NCBI GenBank assembly: GCA_963921825.1
Contig: OY997593.1
Span: 73,836,513 to 73,900,512 of the forward strand
DNA: 64,000 bases
Reading direction: 5' to 3'
From: Erodium maritimum
Taxonomy: Eukaryota; Streptophyta; Magnoliopsida; Geraniales; Geraniaceae
Shown in pieces: positions 35,666-48,306 of the stretch (position 1 is its first letter; each line of letters starts with the position of its first letter). A program made the position numbers and the translations under genes. A model generated the notes under the pieces. It did no database searches and was not told the origin of the DNA. It worked only from the letters and a program-made list of their open reading frames with translations.

Positions 35666-36380
35666 TCTGGTATCATAGGCTATTTAGTAAGGAAAACAGC
35701 ATTTACGCATCCACTTTGATCTTTAACCATCTATAAAGGCCATTGCGTATTGATAACCAATGTCATCTTTTGCTATCACTAGAAAACCGGTGAAAATGTG
35801 GGTTTGGGACCTGAAAACAATGAGTTTACAGCTCGAAAACCTGATTTCTCAGTGGTTTTTTTTTTTATAATAGCGGAGTGTGACAGTGATTATTGGTACG
35901 CAATGACCTTTACGGTTTGTTGGTGATAAACAAAGGTTTGTTGGTGATAAACAAAGGTTGAAGTTAGTGTGTTAATGAAGTTAGCGATATCTCCCATCAC
36001 AGATTCATTTATTTATTTAGAGGTAGCATATTGAATTCCTTTCATGTCCTTATTATTGTATAGATTGTATGTACTTACCTTGTTCTTTGAGGCTAATGAG
36101 AGGTGGCTGGTTTTAAAGTTGATTTCGTCTGGGGACATGTAAATTTGTTCATATGTAGAAGAAATAGTGTAACGAAGGTAATTTTCATTTATACAGTTGA
36201 TCTGAATGAGATAAAGAGTTGATAATGTTTTTGTGTTTATTTGAGTTGCTTGGGAGTAGTCTAAGAGTACGTATATCAGGGAGGACATCAAGGAGGGCAG
36301 GGTGTAGAATCTATGTGCTAGAGTGGGATGAATTGTGATATTTTTTTTTAAAGTGAGAGTGTTCTATATTAAAGGGGCAG
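35666..36380. other. Downstream of pfkB: 3' UTR and a family D MITE
   Basis: The family D element lies at about 35691-35986 (partner at about 39517-39757). A 21-bp tandem pair (GGTTTGTTGGTGATAAACAAA) is at about 35920-35957. The rest is AT-rich with no exon recognised. Confidence 0.55.
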
Positions 36381-37005
36381 GTATGGAGATCATGGTTTGG
36401 GTTTGTAGAAGTGTCGATTGGATAATTAATTAGGTTTTTACTGAATTTGTTAAATTTATATTTAATTAATTAAATATTAAATAAAATACATAAAATTAAT
36501 TAATTAACTAAAATATAAATTAAATTTGAATACAGTGGTGGGATGTTTGTAAAGATGTTTAAAGGTAAAATATTAATTTTATGACTTATACATCAAAAAA
36601 TCGTTAATTTTTTATTAAATTCTTTACTCGTAATTAAAATTAATTAAAAACATATAAGAAACAATTGATTTTTTTAAAAAAAGTAGTAAATTAATTTTAA
36701 AATACTTAAAAATTACAAAAATAAATATTTATTTATTAAAACTTAAAATATAATTAATAAATATAGAAAAATAATTGATAAAAATATTAAAAATAATTAG
36801 ATAAAGCTAAATATATAATTAATAAGAAATATAAAAAAACTAAATATATAATTAATAAGAAATATAAAAAAACTAAATATATAATTAATAAGAAATATAA
36901 AAAAAACTAAATTTATAATTAATAAGAATATTTATTTATTTATTAAAACTAAATATATAATTAATAAGAAATATAAAAAAAAGATGAATAAAAAATAAAA
37001 ACTGT
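36381..37005. repeat. AT-rich dispersed repeat with a tandem array
   Basis: It is nearly all A and T. The segment beginning GGTAAAATATTAATTTTATG is similar to 43745-44026, and similar phrases recur at 52321-52560. From about 36805 a unit of about 33 bp (AACTAAATATATAATTAATA...) is repeated four to five times. Confidence 0.7.
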
Positions 37006-38560
37006 TTTTTGAACCACGTGTCATGCTCTCAGAGGGCGCCGATGAAGATGCGCACCGCGCACCTCGATCCCATTTCCGGTATCGTGGGCTGCACCCAGAC
37101 ACACGATTCATGGGTTCGTGGTCTGGGGTCCGAGGTTCAAGTGCGCCACATCGTGCGAACCCCGAACTCTGAACCACGATACGCGGGTGCGAGATCTGGG
37201 TGCGTGTGGAGGGTGCGGTCGTTGTGTATGCTCTGAACGGTCGTACCCTCCAAAAGGTCCTGCGTCTAAATAGACAATGGCCACTTGATGCTCTCTGACA
37301 CAATTTGAACTCATCTGTAACTGTTTCTAGAGAGAGAGGTTCCCCCTTCTCTCTAGAAACCCTAGACTTTCTTCACGGATAGTCGTCGCCGTTTATTCCT
37401 TGTTCTGCCGTTGGCGATCTTCCTCCTTCGAGGTCGTTGGCGGCACTACTCCTCCCTTCCTTCCTTCTCCTCCCCCTTTCATCCTCTTCTTCTCTCTCCT
37501 TTTTCCTTCACTCCAGCCCTCTTTCTTCCTTCTCTAGCCTGACTCACTTACTGAGCTTCCTTTTTCAAGCCTTCCAATCTTCTCTCTAATGTCTTAGTTC
37601 TGGCCTTCTTGACCGTTGATTTTAGGTCTTTTATGGTGAATCGAGCCCTCGTCGTTCTCTCCTTTCTCGCTCGGTTTTTGCTTATAGTGGTCGGCGCACC
37701 TACGCGTGGTGGAGGTGGGATGGACAGACCTGGTCGTGGGTCGACCTTCTTCTCTCGGTAGAGGATCGTCGTAGTTTTGTACTGCCCTCTTCGTTGTTGC
37801 GTTATTCGGTTCTTGTCAGATCTCGGCGCTCTGTTCCTATTTCAGTAGTGGGACGCTTTTCTTCGCCGCCGCCGGTGAGGATTGGCGTGATTCATGTACA
37901 TACTCGTTGTCCCCCAGTTGGCTCTCCAAGGTTTTCTAGTATGTGTACTAATCTCCTTCGGTTTTGACCCCCTGCTCGGCTTTCCCTGCTCTTTGATCTT
38001 CGATGTGGCTGATTTCCTCTCCTCCAGCTTGGAACCTGGATGAGGCTCGACGTTTTCGATGTTGTCTGGCTTCGTTGCCCCTGTTATAAATCTGCTTACA
38101 TCGGGGTCGGAGTTCTTCTATGTCGCTTCTTTGGTGTTGGCCAGCGGCGTGCCGAGGTACTGGTGATCTCGGTGAGTGTTGGGATTTGTGAGTTGTTGGT
38201 CGCTTGCTTGCTGGGTCGTGGATCTGTTGGGTTCTTTGGGTTGCTAGCCATTTTTTGGCGTCTCTCTCTTGCCCCTCAAGGTTAGGAATCTGGTTTTAAG
38301 ACAAGTTTGTGTTATTTTCGTTGTTGTTAGAGCACCTTGTTGTGGGTTTTTTGCTCTTCTTGAGTATAGGCATTTGTTAGACTCAGTTTGTTTATTGTTC
38401 TTCATGTTTTGTAAATCCGGATTCTAATCCTTTTCTCTTTCTTTAGAATACCTTTTTTCTTTGTGACTGAGGTTGTATTTCCTCGTTCTTGCTTTGATTT
38501 TCAAAGCTTAAAATTTCTTTTATTTGCTTATCAAAAAAAATATTGCAAAGAGGGTGAAAA
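37006..38560 (+). mobile_element. Retroposon-like GC-rich insert ending in an A-tract
   Basis: The base composition jumps at 37006 and falls back after ...TTTATTTGCTTATCAAAAAAAATA at about 38550. That ending is similar in style to the LINE remnant ending at about 63785. No ORF of recognisable protein is present. The CTCTAGAAACCCTAG stretch near 37350 resembles a gene leader. It may be a LINE-derived or processed insertion. The target duplication was not found. Confidence 0.35.
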
Positions 38561-38754
38561 GATGTGTCAAGTGTCCATAATATTAGAATATATTTATGAT
38601 CGAGTCTATAATTATCAGTTCAATTTTTAGTTTAGTACTTTGCGGTTGGAAAATTGATAGTTTTTTTTATCTCTCTTCTTAATTAGTTCATATTCAAAAC
38701 GGGTTTATTTATAAGAATGCGAATTAGCTGAGGTGCTCCTCTAAGAGCATCTCC

Positions 38755-39090
38755 AATAGTCTGTCATGACTAGTGTCAAGAAGGTATGGTAGAAGGTGTT
38801 TTTTGGCTTTCTCTCTCACCCCTACCATGGCTTTGTGTCATACTTTTCAATGGTCTGCCATGACTAGTGGTAGGGAGTCATGATTTATAGTTGTTTTTTG
38901 AGCAAAATGATCTTCTCTCTCCTCTAAAATACCTCCTACCACGACGTCGCGTCGTGTCTAGATCCTGTCACAACTTGTAGCGACGCCCCCTTGCAACGAC
39001 GTCCTGCCGCGACAAGCCATGGCAGCGAGTCGTGGCAGAGTCATGGCAGGCCCTGCCACGACACGCCTGCCACAACCGATGTGGATGCTC
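38755..39090. mobile_element. Tourist-like MITE
   Basis: Ends GAGCATCTCCAATAGT and ...CGATGTGGATGCTC are imperfect inverted repeats flanked by TAA (38752-38754 and 39091-39093). The interior has repeated CGACG/CTGCCACGAC phrases, as in the GC-rich MITE at 27104. Confidence 0.65.
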
Positions 39091-39516
39091 TAATGTCTAA
39101 AATAACTTGGTCAGCATCAAAAACTAGTCCGATCATGGATCCTATTGCTTGCAATGAGTCCAACCACGATCTAGGATTTTAGATTGCTCGCAATGGCCGA
39201 AAACCAGCGAAATGCTCACAATGAGTCCGACCACGGATCCGGGACTTTCGATTGCTCACAATGACCTACTGACGTCGACATAGAAAACCAACAAAATAAC
39301 TGAAACCAGCCGATTAAAATCCTATCTTTTGTCTGTTCATCCAGAACACAAGAATAAGGACGAATCACACTCTCCTTAATACGGAAATACAGAAAAGTGA
39401 GAGGAGTGGCCCAAACTCCCAATAACTTTGGAATAAAAGCTACAAAAATTCACACATGATCACTATACTTTTTCCTTTTCAAGCACCAAACTAGTTTGCA
39501 TAACAAAACAGACGTG

Positions 39517-39757
39517 GTAGCTTCATTAACACACTCATTTTGACCTTTGTTTATAGTCACACATTATAAAGGATAATGCGTATCGATAAACACACTTTCG
39601 TTTTTTCGCTACCATAAGAAAACCAGTGACAATTCGGTTTGCAACCGATAACCCGAGGTGTTTTGGCCTGAAAACCCCTGGGTTTTCTATGATTTTATAT
39701 GATAGCGAAAAATAGCAATGTGTTATTGATACACAATGACATTTAGCAATGCATTCC
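39517..39757. mobile_element. MITE family D, copy 2
   Basis: It shares 'CGCTACCATAAGAAAACC' (versus 'GCTATCACTAGAAAACC'), 'GGGTTTTC' and 'CACAATGACATTTA' with the element at 35691-35986. It lies about 200 bp past the last recognised GRF exon, where the terminal exon might be. Confidence 0.5.
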
Positions 39758-39967
39758 CTTCGTATTGTACAATTTATTTTGACTTCACCTAAAACTCAAG
39801 CTTGTAAATGAAGTTCTTCACTGGGGCGTCAAGCCCGACACATCTCATGTGCTACAGTCTCCTCTGAAGAGTCCTACGTCAATCCGTTTGCAACCAAATG
39901 TTGCTATGAGCACTCAAGACCGAGGACATAAAACAGTGAAAAGCAAGTGTTGTAGTTTCAAACTCAC

Positions 39968-42900
39968 CATGGGGAGAGCGAGAGCTTGTTGCTGCAACAG
40001 ATGAAGCCATTGGAATATACATTGACAGCTGAGTTGTGGAAAATGAGATCTGGTTCGACCTTTCATCCTGGGACTCTCGGGCTTTAGGCCACTCGTCAAA
40101 GAAAGGTCGGAGTGGCTGAAAACCCTCCTGTTTCACAGGCTCTCCCGATGCAAATTCACTGCCAAAAAACGAATGCTGAAAGTAATCACTATGCATCGGA
40201 GGCCACGTGTTTTCAACCAATGAGTCCATTTGAAGATCTTTGTTGCTTCCGGAAGCCTCGGAGACAAAATGGTGTTCACTGTTTTCTGGTTTAAGGTCTT
40301 CCATGTAATACCTGTTCATTAGCATGATCATGAAGGAGGGAAAATTTTCAAATTTCCTTCTCTGAGGATTTAATCTTGATTCAGAATATGAATCTAGGCA
40401 ACATATTCAATGTAGTGAATGAAAAGGCAAATTGCATGATAGCGTGGACATAAATGATAGGGATAGTTGCAAAAACTTGCGGTGAACCATACACGTTCAG
40501 CAAATACTATCGGTCAACTATTTTTTTTTTTTTTTGCAAATGCCATCCCCGACCATTTTTCGTCTACAAATCCACTAACGAGGTTAATTTGTTGCAAAAA
40601 GTCAAACTTATCCCTACAAAAGTGTATACATAAGGGTACAAATTGCAAAAACGTATAATGTAGAGGGAAAAACTGTCATTTCCAACAAAAATATGAAGTC
40701 ACGTGACTAAAATCCGTTTAAGATGACGGATTTCCAGATGGAAAATAGTTAGGGGATGTCATTTGCAAAAAAAAAAGGTTAACCGCTAATATTTGCAAAA
40801 CACGCATAATTTGCTGCAAGTGTTTGTAATTATCCCCAAAATAAACCATATGAAGTGCTAAACTAAACGGGACGTGGGATTCAAGTATGACTAGGTAACA
40901 ATTACAACCCAGTAAAGGCTTTTGTATATCATAAAGGTATGTCAAGAAAGCTAAACCGTTCCCCAAAAGCTACCTCCAGTTGCATATGAAAGATGCCAAG
41001 ATTCATCTATTTCGTGGGTCTCATATACACAATCTGTTGAATGTGTAAAAGTAAAGCAGAGAAGTTTCACTCTGAGGACTGGAATTTTTCAGTAGAGTGG
41101 GCATCTCCCTTCAAGGACACAAAAAATAGACAAAACTCGATTGAGGAACATAAGTACGATATAAACCCTGATACGGTAGAGGGATATCTAGTCTTGCGAA
41201 TTTACATACGAACACCAACAACATATTTAAGAATGCAGGTAAGAAAAATGCAAGGAAGTTTCGGATAAGACTAAGGTTGTTTTTTTCCAAATAGGCAGGC
41301 AAAGACGATAGTTATTTCAAGATGAAAACAAGAGTAGAGAAACATAAGTTATTACTATTTAGGGTTAATTGTAAAAAACTACCCTAAAGTATTGTCCACA
41401 AACGAAGAACTACCTAAAGTTTTGTCCACCGACTTCTGTTAAAAAATGTAACAGGGAGAAACTATGATGAATGTTCAAAATGAATGGTCTGGGCAGTTCT
41501 TCGCAGATTCAATAGATCTGTGGGCAATACATAATGCATTCTAAAGTTGTGTGGGCAATTCACAATGCATTCTATAGTAGTGTGGGCAATACTTTAGGTA
41601 GTTTTTGAAAATTAACCTGTTACTCTTTTCTAACGGAAGTCGGAGGATAAAAGTTTAGTGTAGCCTAAAAGCGTGGACACAACTTTAAGTAGTTTTTCGT
41701 TTGTGGACAATACTTTAGTATAGTTTTTGACAATTAACCCTATTATTTATTTCCCTGCATTGTTCGGTAAATGATATAAGGAGGGCGTACCTATAATCTT
41801 TGCTAGGGATCCCATAGGGGATGGAATCAATATAGTGGGATTGGTTGGAAACAGAACTAGTCGTTTGATGCAACGGAAGGTTCTGGAAGGCTCCAATCAT
41901 GCCACTACTTCCGGTGGCAGTCACAGTAGGTGAAGAGTGTGACATAGTTTGTGATTCCACAGGCTTTCTTGAACGGTTCTTACCACGGTGCATGTGCCGT
42001 TCACAGTACTTGGAGTCCGGGTATACATCTTTGGAGCACCTCCATTTCTTGCCATCCGTCCTCCTGCACCTTCCTGGTTCAGGGTCCACCTTCTTCCCGT
42101 AAAAGGAACAATACCCCACTGCATAGACACGGAAGGGATCAGCTATAAATCCATTGCCAAACCATGACTTCAGCAGAACTATCCACAGAAAGCGACATCA
42201 CTCTTCAAACTTTGAGACAGGCAGAGAAAATCGAACAACATAATCTACAATATCACGTTTTTCTTCTAGGTGATATAATGAAGGGAAAACGTTATTTTCA
42301 TGCCCACTTTAACCTTTCGCTATCAAAAACACCCCTTAAAGGTGAGGAGTTTCCAATAACAAACTTTTCACCTTCCATATCAATCAATAACACCCAAATT
42401 TACAATTTTACACACAAAAGGCAATGGTTTTAACTTTTATCAGGAACACACTGCCACCTTTCTCATTTATCAGTGTTTTTTTTAAACAAAATGACCCAAA
42501 CCCGAGTGTTTTTTTATGATAAACGAAATGTAACAGTGTGTTACTGATAAGGCCTCACCTTTACCATGTGTTAAACAAAGATCAAGGGGGTGTTAATGAA
42601 GTTACCCCTGTAATGAATTGAGAGAAATTTTTTGAAACAAAAAATGGATTCACCCAGATATAATATGTTGCTAGCAAAAGCTATTAACAAAGGCATGACT
42701 GAGATCCAATTCTGAATCAAAAATAGCATCTTTAGCATCAATGGAGCCATAATTGCTAAAGATAAACCAACAAAAGAACTTCAAATCATACCTAAGTGAT
42801 CTATATACATAACATCTCAAATATCCCCAAACAGATGATGTATTAATCATTATCACCAAATTAGAGACAAACGGAGTTAGAGCTTCAATAACACTACCAA

Positions 42901-43155
42901 CCAAGATCCCTCAACCCAATCAAACAGGATCGAACCAATAAATAACAAATCTGAATGGATAGAGAGAAAGAAGAAACCATTTTGCTTACTGGGTGGGTGA
43001 TTGAACAGGATGTGAGAGATGGAGTCAAAGCTCTTCTGGATTGGAACAACGAGATCGGGAGGCACAGGTAAACCAGCCATCATGTACTTGAAGATTAGAG
43101 CTTGGTGCTCCAGCTCTTGCCACTGTGACACTGTGAACGGCGACCTCATCATCAT
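39968..43155 (-). CDS. GRF: Growth-regulating factor (QLQ and WRC domains), terminal exon unresolved
   Basis: Exons 43155-42990, 42118-41791 and 40311-39968 encode 279 residues. Exon 1 carries the QLQ domain ([19 protein letters not shown]), which binds GIF co-activators. Exon 2 carries the WRC domain with a nuclear signal and the CX9CX10CX2H zinc pattern ([11 protein letters not shown]...[10 protein letters not shown]), which binds DNA. Exon 3 is a Ser/Pro-rich activation region. GRFs promote cell proliferation in leaves. A miR396 site overlaps the end of the WRC. After SPHG|GTGAGT I cannot choose the last short exon. Unspliced reading would stop at 39879. Start choice: first of three ATGs, [14 protein letters not shown]-repeat lies just upstream in the leader. 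Introns hold MITEs of families A, B and C. Confidence 0.9.
40459..40836. mobile_element. MITE family B, copy 3 (GRF intron 2)
   Basis: It begins AGGGATAGTTGCAAAAACTTG and ends ...TTTGTAATTATCCCC. It shares AAAACACGCATAATTTGCTG with family B copies. T- and A-runs inside mark inverted halves. Confidence 0.65.
41362..41740. mobile_element. MITE family A, copy 4 (GRF intron 2)
   Basis: It begins GGGTTAATTGTAAAAAAC and ends ...TAGTTTTTGACAATTAACCC. Its core is inverted relative to copy 3. It sits 50 bp from the exon 2 donor. Confidence 0.8.
41955..41976 (-). promoter_or_regulatory. miR396 target site in GRF
   Basis: The minus strand reads CCGTTCAAGAAAGCCTGTGG followed by AA, the conserved plant miR396 site with its characteristic bulge. 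It encodes RSRKPVE just after the WRC domain. Cleavage by miR396 restricts GRF expression to young tissue in known species. Confidence 0.92.
42281..42608. mobile_element. MITE family C, copy 3 (GRF intron 1)
   Basis: In inverted orientation relative to the copy at 33533. It begins AAGGGAAAACGTTATTTTC and ends GTTAATGAAGTTACCCC. Shared phrases: ATCAAAAACACCCCTTAAAG and TTTCTCATTTATCAGTG. Confidence 0.65.
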
Positions 43156-43740
43156 CCCTCCGCCGCCGCCGCCGCCAAAGGTGGTGCTTTTACGAGTTCC
43201 CAGTAGCTAAATGTGTGAAATGGGGAAGACCCAGGAGGCTAAACATGAATCGAGACAGACAAGGATGGCATGGGACAAGGAACAGCCTCTGTCTGAAGAA
43301 CCATTTGTGTGTTTTCAATCTTTGAGGTCTGAAAAGGGAAAAGATGGTGTATTTGTGGGTTGTGCTGAGAAGAGGGAGCAATGAGTGTTGTGGATGTGGA
43401 GGAACCCCAATCCCATGTTTGGACGTTTGGTCTCACTTTATCGGAAGAGAGAGACAGCATTCAATTTACATGTTAATCATGGGAAGCTCCATTGTTAGAT
43501 TGCTAAGTATCATTGTTAAGGTTCATGAAAGGCGAGTTTGGGAGTTTGAGGATGGTTTAATTGTAAGTGAATCGTGCTAGTAATAACTTTGGTTCACTTA
43601 TTTTTTGAGTGATGATAGGAAGAAACGAAAGTCTATGGAGTCCCAAGCAGTCAAATGTCTGCAGTCATGAGTCGGCTTTGAAATTGAAGGGGAATTAAAT
43701 TGGAAATTTCTATCGTGGTGAGAAGTCTACAGAAATACTC
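43156..43740. other. GRF leader and promoter region
   Basis: Upstream of the GRF start on the minus strand. It contains a (GCC)n run next to the start codon and CT-rich leader sequence. No other gene is seen. Confidence 0.5.
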
Positions 43741-43744
43741 AGAG

Positions 43745-44026
43745 TTAAAATATTAATATTATGACTTGTATATTAAAAATCGTTATTTTTAATTAAATTC
43801 TTTACTCATAATAAAAAAAATAGTTATTTAAAGTATAAATGAATATTTTAAAAAGTATTAAAAAAAATAATGATAACTACTATAAAAATTAAAACAAAAA
43901 GAAGGAATATTTATTTAATAAAAACTGAAAAGTTAATTAATAAATATAAGTTTTTTTAAAGAATTAATAAATATTTTTAAAAATATTAGAAAAAAATAAT
44001 GATGACTAATATAAAAAAATTAAAAC
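43745..44026. repeat. AT-rich dispersed repeat, left flank of the LINE insertion
   Basis: Similar to 36540-36900 (TTATGACTTGTATATTAAAA, then AATTAAATTCTTTACTCATA). It continues on the other side of the insertion at 52321-52560. The last bases (ATATAAAAAAATTAAAAC) recur at 52321-52336 as the apparent target duplication. Confidence 0.65.
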
Positions 44027-47000
44027 GAAAGACGCAGCCGACTATTGCTCTGCTAGGGTTTAGGACGCTTTGCAATTTCAGCCGCAGTTCCAGGGAGTTT
44101 TCGAAGGCAGTGGAGAGCGGTGTGGGCGGCGATGCAGGCGAGGTGCACTGGGGGCCTCGGCTGGCAGAGCTGGACGACCGGGGCGTGTCTCCGAAGCGGC
44201 ATGGAGGCCACGACCAGGGATGGCTGGAGTCGGAGGAGGTGACGGAGGGGGAGACCGAGGCCTCGCGCGTCTCATGGCCGGAGGAGGCATCGGAGGGGGA
44301 GGTCAGCCCGGTGGTCTCGACTGGGCTATTGACGGAGCGGGTCTCGGGGCATCCGGTGATGTGTTTCTCGGCCCTACCAGTGGAGGAGGAAGGATGGGTG
44401 GTGGGGGGTCGGATCCGATCAGGTCCAGCCACTCTCCGTCGTACGATGGTGAGAGGCCCGAGGCCGCGGCGACTGGGCAGCGGTGCAGGGCGGCGAGCGG
44501 AGTCTCGAGATGGTGGTGCTGATGGCCGGGAGGTTGAGCATCCGGCGAGTGAGGGGGATGGGCTTGCTCCGATCCTGATCTCGTCGGGCTCGGCGTCTGG
44601 GACGAAGACGAGGCCGGAAGGGTCTGCCTCGGAGTCGGAGTTGGCGGCGAAGGCGGCGCCGGATGAGGTAACTTGGCGGCGAAGAATGGGGAAGGAGCCG
44701 GCGGGTTTGGATGCTAGGGTTTCGGCAAATCGGGCCAGGGAGGACGTGGGCTTGGGTCGGGGGTTTATGAGTGATGCCCGTAGGGCTGGGGGTCGGGTCA
44801 TCATCCGGGTTGGACCCGTGGAGGCGAAGGGGACGTGGTGTGAAGACCGCTCCGGCTTTAAATGGTTTAAGTTTTAAGTCTTTGTTCGTTCAGAGCGTCG
44901 AGGTGGATTTTTGGGTTGGTTTTTGGTAACGACGAGTTTGAATTTCGATTTAAAATTTAATTCGTTTGAAAAAAAAAAGGAAAGGGAGAAGTTGGGCTGG
45001 ACAGACCCGCCAGACCCGCAGGCCCTGTCAGGCCAGACCCGGCCCCTCCTCTTCTTTTTTGGGCCGTGCAGCCCAACCATGCCGAGGCCCAATAAGAGTG
45101 AGCCCGTCCTATTTAAGGCGTTTTTAGGGTTTCAGGTCAGTATTGTTCCCTTCTCCCTCGCTTCAGCCGTCTCGTTCTCTCCCGACCCACTCCGACCTCA
45201 CTTCCCTTCTCTTCCCCTCACGCCACCAACGCCGCCGCCGCCCCGAACCACCGTCTCCGTCCCCCCCTCGACCGCTCCTCATCCCGAGTCCCCTCACCTC
45301 CATCTCCGTCTCATCTTCTTCGTCCCCGAGTCAAACCCGCCGTCGTCGTCCTCACGACCCTCTCCCTTAATCCGAGCTCCCGCCGCCTCCCACGCTCGTT
45401 ACCGACCACTGCGATCTCCCTCCGGCCGTAGCAAGACGGATCTACAGTGGAAAACGGTGCTTGGACCACGAGCCGCCGTCCTTTCCCCGCGCAGCTCTAG
45501 ATCCAACGACCGAACCCTCCCCGCCTTCATCGCCTGTTTTCCCTACGGTGAGACTCTCACCTTTAAGGTTTGGTCGCCGGCGATGTCTTCGTCGGTGGTC
45601 GGAGTTTTTCCCGAACCTCTTCTTCTCTGTTTCTTTTCGAGTTTACCGTACGTTCTGGATCTGGTTTGTGGGAAATCAATGACGTTGTTGGATCTGGACG
45701 CTTTTTTTTGGAAACAAATTAATTAAGGAAATAAAGTAATTTTCAAAAGGAAGTGAATATGTTAAAATGGGTTTTGAGACTGTTGACTCAGATCTGAAAC
45801 TTTGATTAAAATGGACTGTTAATCGGACTTGGAACGAGACTAAAGCGGAACATTGAATCGGACCTTGGGAACTGTGCCATGAAACTCGTGCCTCGAGATC
45901 TGTGCAGTGGGACCGTGCATCGGGAAACGTGCACCGGTTTCAGTGCTCGTGTGCTCGAACCCGATTCGTCGTAATCCCGCTTTTAGCCCGCTCGAGTCTA
46001 AAAGACTACTTTTGAACTTAAATCGAAACCGCCGTAACCTTTAATTTAACTTGGGAACCGCTTTTAATTATATCTTTCATGTTATCTTTAGCGTCCGGCT
46101 TTGATCGAAGAGAAGACCGGAGGTAGCGAGCCGGGACGTCAGCAGCTAGTAGACGTAGCGGTTGTTCTTCGGTTGAGGTAGGGAAGTAGCGGATACCGGT
46201 TTAATTACGGAAAGTTACTAGTATGCATGCTAGGATTTAATAAAACTGGAAAGACGTTTATATCAGATAATAACCGAACGAGTCTTAGTAACATGTAGGA
46301 CGTGATTCACTAGTTAACTGATTTATCTGCTTTCGATACTTGGGAATTATTGTGCTGGTAGATCGGCCGTGTCGAGTCGTAGGTTGCGTGTTGTTTGGTT
46401 GCCTGTTCTTGTTTGAGATGCTTGCCGTGTGAGTCGGTGTCGTTAGGATTAATAGACAAGATTAGTATATCCGTTGAGCATGTTGTTGTTATGTATGGGC
46501 GAGTGTGTCGTGGTTGTGTTGATTTGAACCCTTGGTTGTGTGATGGTCGGGTGAGTGATAGACCGACGTGACTGGTTGTGGTAAGATTGTTGGGCTTGGT
46601 AAGTCGTGCTTAATTATGACATTTATAATATTATCTTGATGTGTGTCCGGGGTTTTTTTCCGGTATGGTACCTATGATCGAGTGTAATAACCACTCCCGG
46701 TCAACGCCAGTCAAACCTGCGAAAAACAGGAAAATTTAAAAAATTTGTTCAGGCACTTAATTAAACCTGAAATTGACTCCGAGGGTCATACCGGACGTAA
46801 GTTGACCCCGTTATCAACCCAAGTGAGTTCCGGGGGACTCAGGGCAACTTTCTGATCAATTTGGGAAATGTTGACTTTTCGCTGGAAAAGTCAACCGAGC
46901 GACGTTTTGGTCCATTCGAGGACCGTTTTGGATCCAAAAAGCTTAGCCGTCATCACAGCGGACTTAGTTGAGCCGTTTCCTTGTAGCCCGTGAAGTTTCG

Positions 47001-48306
47001 TAGTTTCTTGGAGAAAGTGCCCGTTCGGGACCCGAAACGGCCGAATTTCGCGAATCTGATTGGAAAATATCTAGAAGATATTTTTCCAAAAAGGTGTGGG
47101 ACCCACTTGACACTTGTCAAATATGTGGTGGTGTTAGGTTTATTGAACAAAACAAAAGATGAGACATGTGATGGGTAGTTTGTATTTAAGTATTAGTTTT
47201 GATTTTTAAAACAAAATAAAAGGAAAGGGTGGTTGTTGTACACGTTCATTTCAATAAAAAAAAGAAGACTTGGAGAGAGAAAGTGGTGTTAGAAAGAAGA
47301 GAGAAGGAAGAGAGAAAAAGAGAAGAGGTTGGGGGAATTTGTGACGTTTCTCGTCGATCAAACCGGTGGATCGTCTCAACGATAAAAGAATCGAGCTCAC
47401 ATGGACATTCCCTACGGTGAGAACCTAACCGATTTTCATTTTGGAACGTTTGAATTTTAGGGTTTGAGTTTAAACGGTTTGATTAAGGTTGGGTTTTGTT
47501 TAAGATTGGTTTAAAGATGAATGGTTGAGGTTTGGGGTTCGTTAGGAACGTTTTGGGGCAAAAAGGGAATTTTTCCATTGTGTCTGTGTGGGGCCCACAT
47601 GCCCGGGTATCGGGTTTTCGTGTTCGGGTGGTTTAGGACGTTCTCCAAGTCTCTAATCCACACCCGGATCGAAATTTGGAATTAAATTGCGAAAGTTGGA
47701 ATTATCGGGTTTAGAAACTTTAAACGTTAATTAATTGACTCGGAAGTCCGAATTCGATTCCGTCAAGTGCATTGGGACCCTTGAATTATTCTAAGACCGT
47801 AGAAACGAAAACGGGAATTTTTGGAGCCCCGGAAGGGCATTTCCAAAACCCGGGCAGATTCGCCATGTCGGGCGAATCGGGCCTTTACGGGTCCAATATC
47901 GACAATGTCGAGTAATTGGGGAGTTTGGGAGTGATCGACATTGTCGGGGTTACTTTTGGGCGTCAGGTTTATTAAAATTCAGCATTATGCCTGCAAGCTT
48001 AAAAGCGTTTAAAATTGTGTTCTTTTAGATCGTGCCGCGGACCGAGGCAAAGGAAAGCTGGGTGAGTAATTGAGATCACACCGGAGCTCGTTGGTTGGCT
48101 TTTGGAGAACACGCACGAGGTAGGGAAAAGTGGCCGGATCTCGGCCCTGACTAGGGGAAGTTAACAGTAGATTTGCATGTGACACCGGGGTGTCGTGGGT
48201 GAAGTAGGTTATCGAATATTAGAAAGGCATGATACGGGAACGTAGCGAATATTGGAAATGCGTGTGACACTTAGTAGTGTCGTAGGAGCAGAGAACTTAG
48301 CGTTAG

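Noticed and set aside
43986-44804. 272-codon minus-strand open frame
   Set aside because: It is the shadow of the GC-rich plus-strand frame in the LINE left half.
44911-45726. 271-codon open frame, Pro/Ser-rich
   Set aside because: It lies in the leader-like C/T-rich tract of a Gypsy LTR, has no recognisable domain, and is a composition effect.
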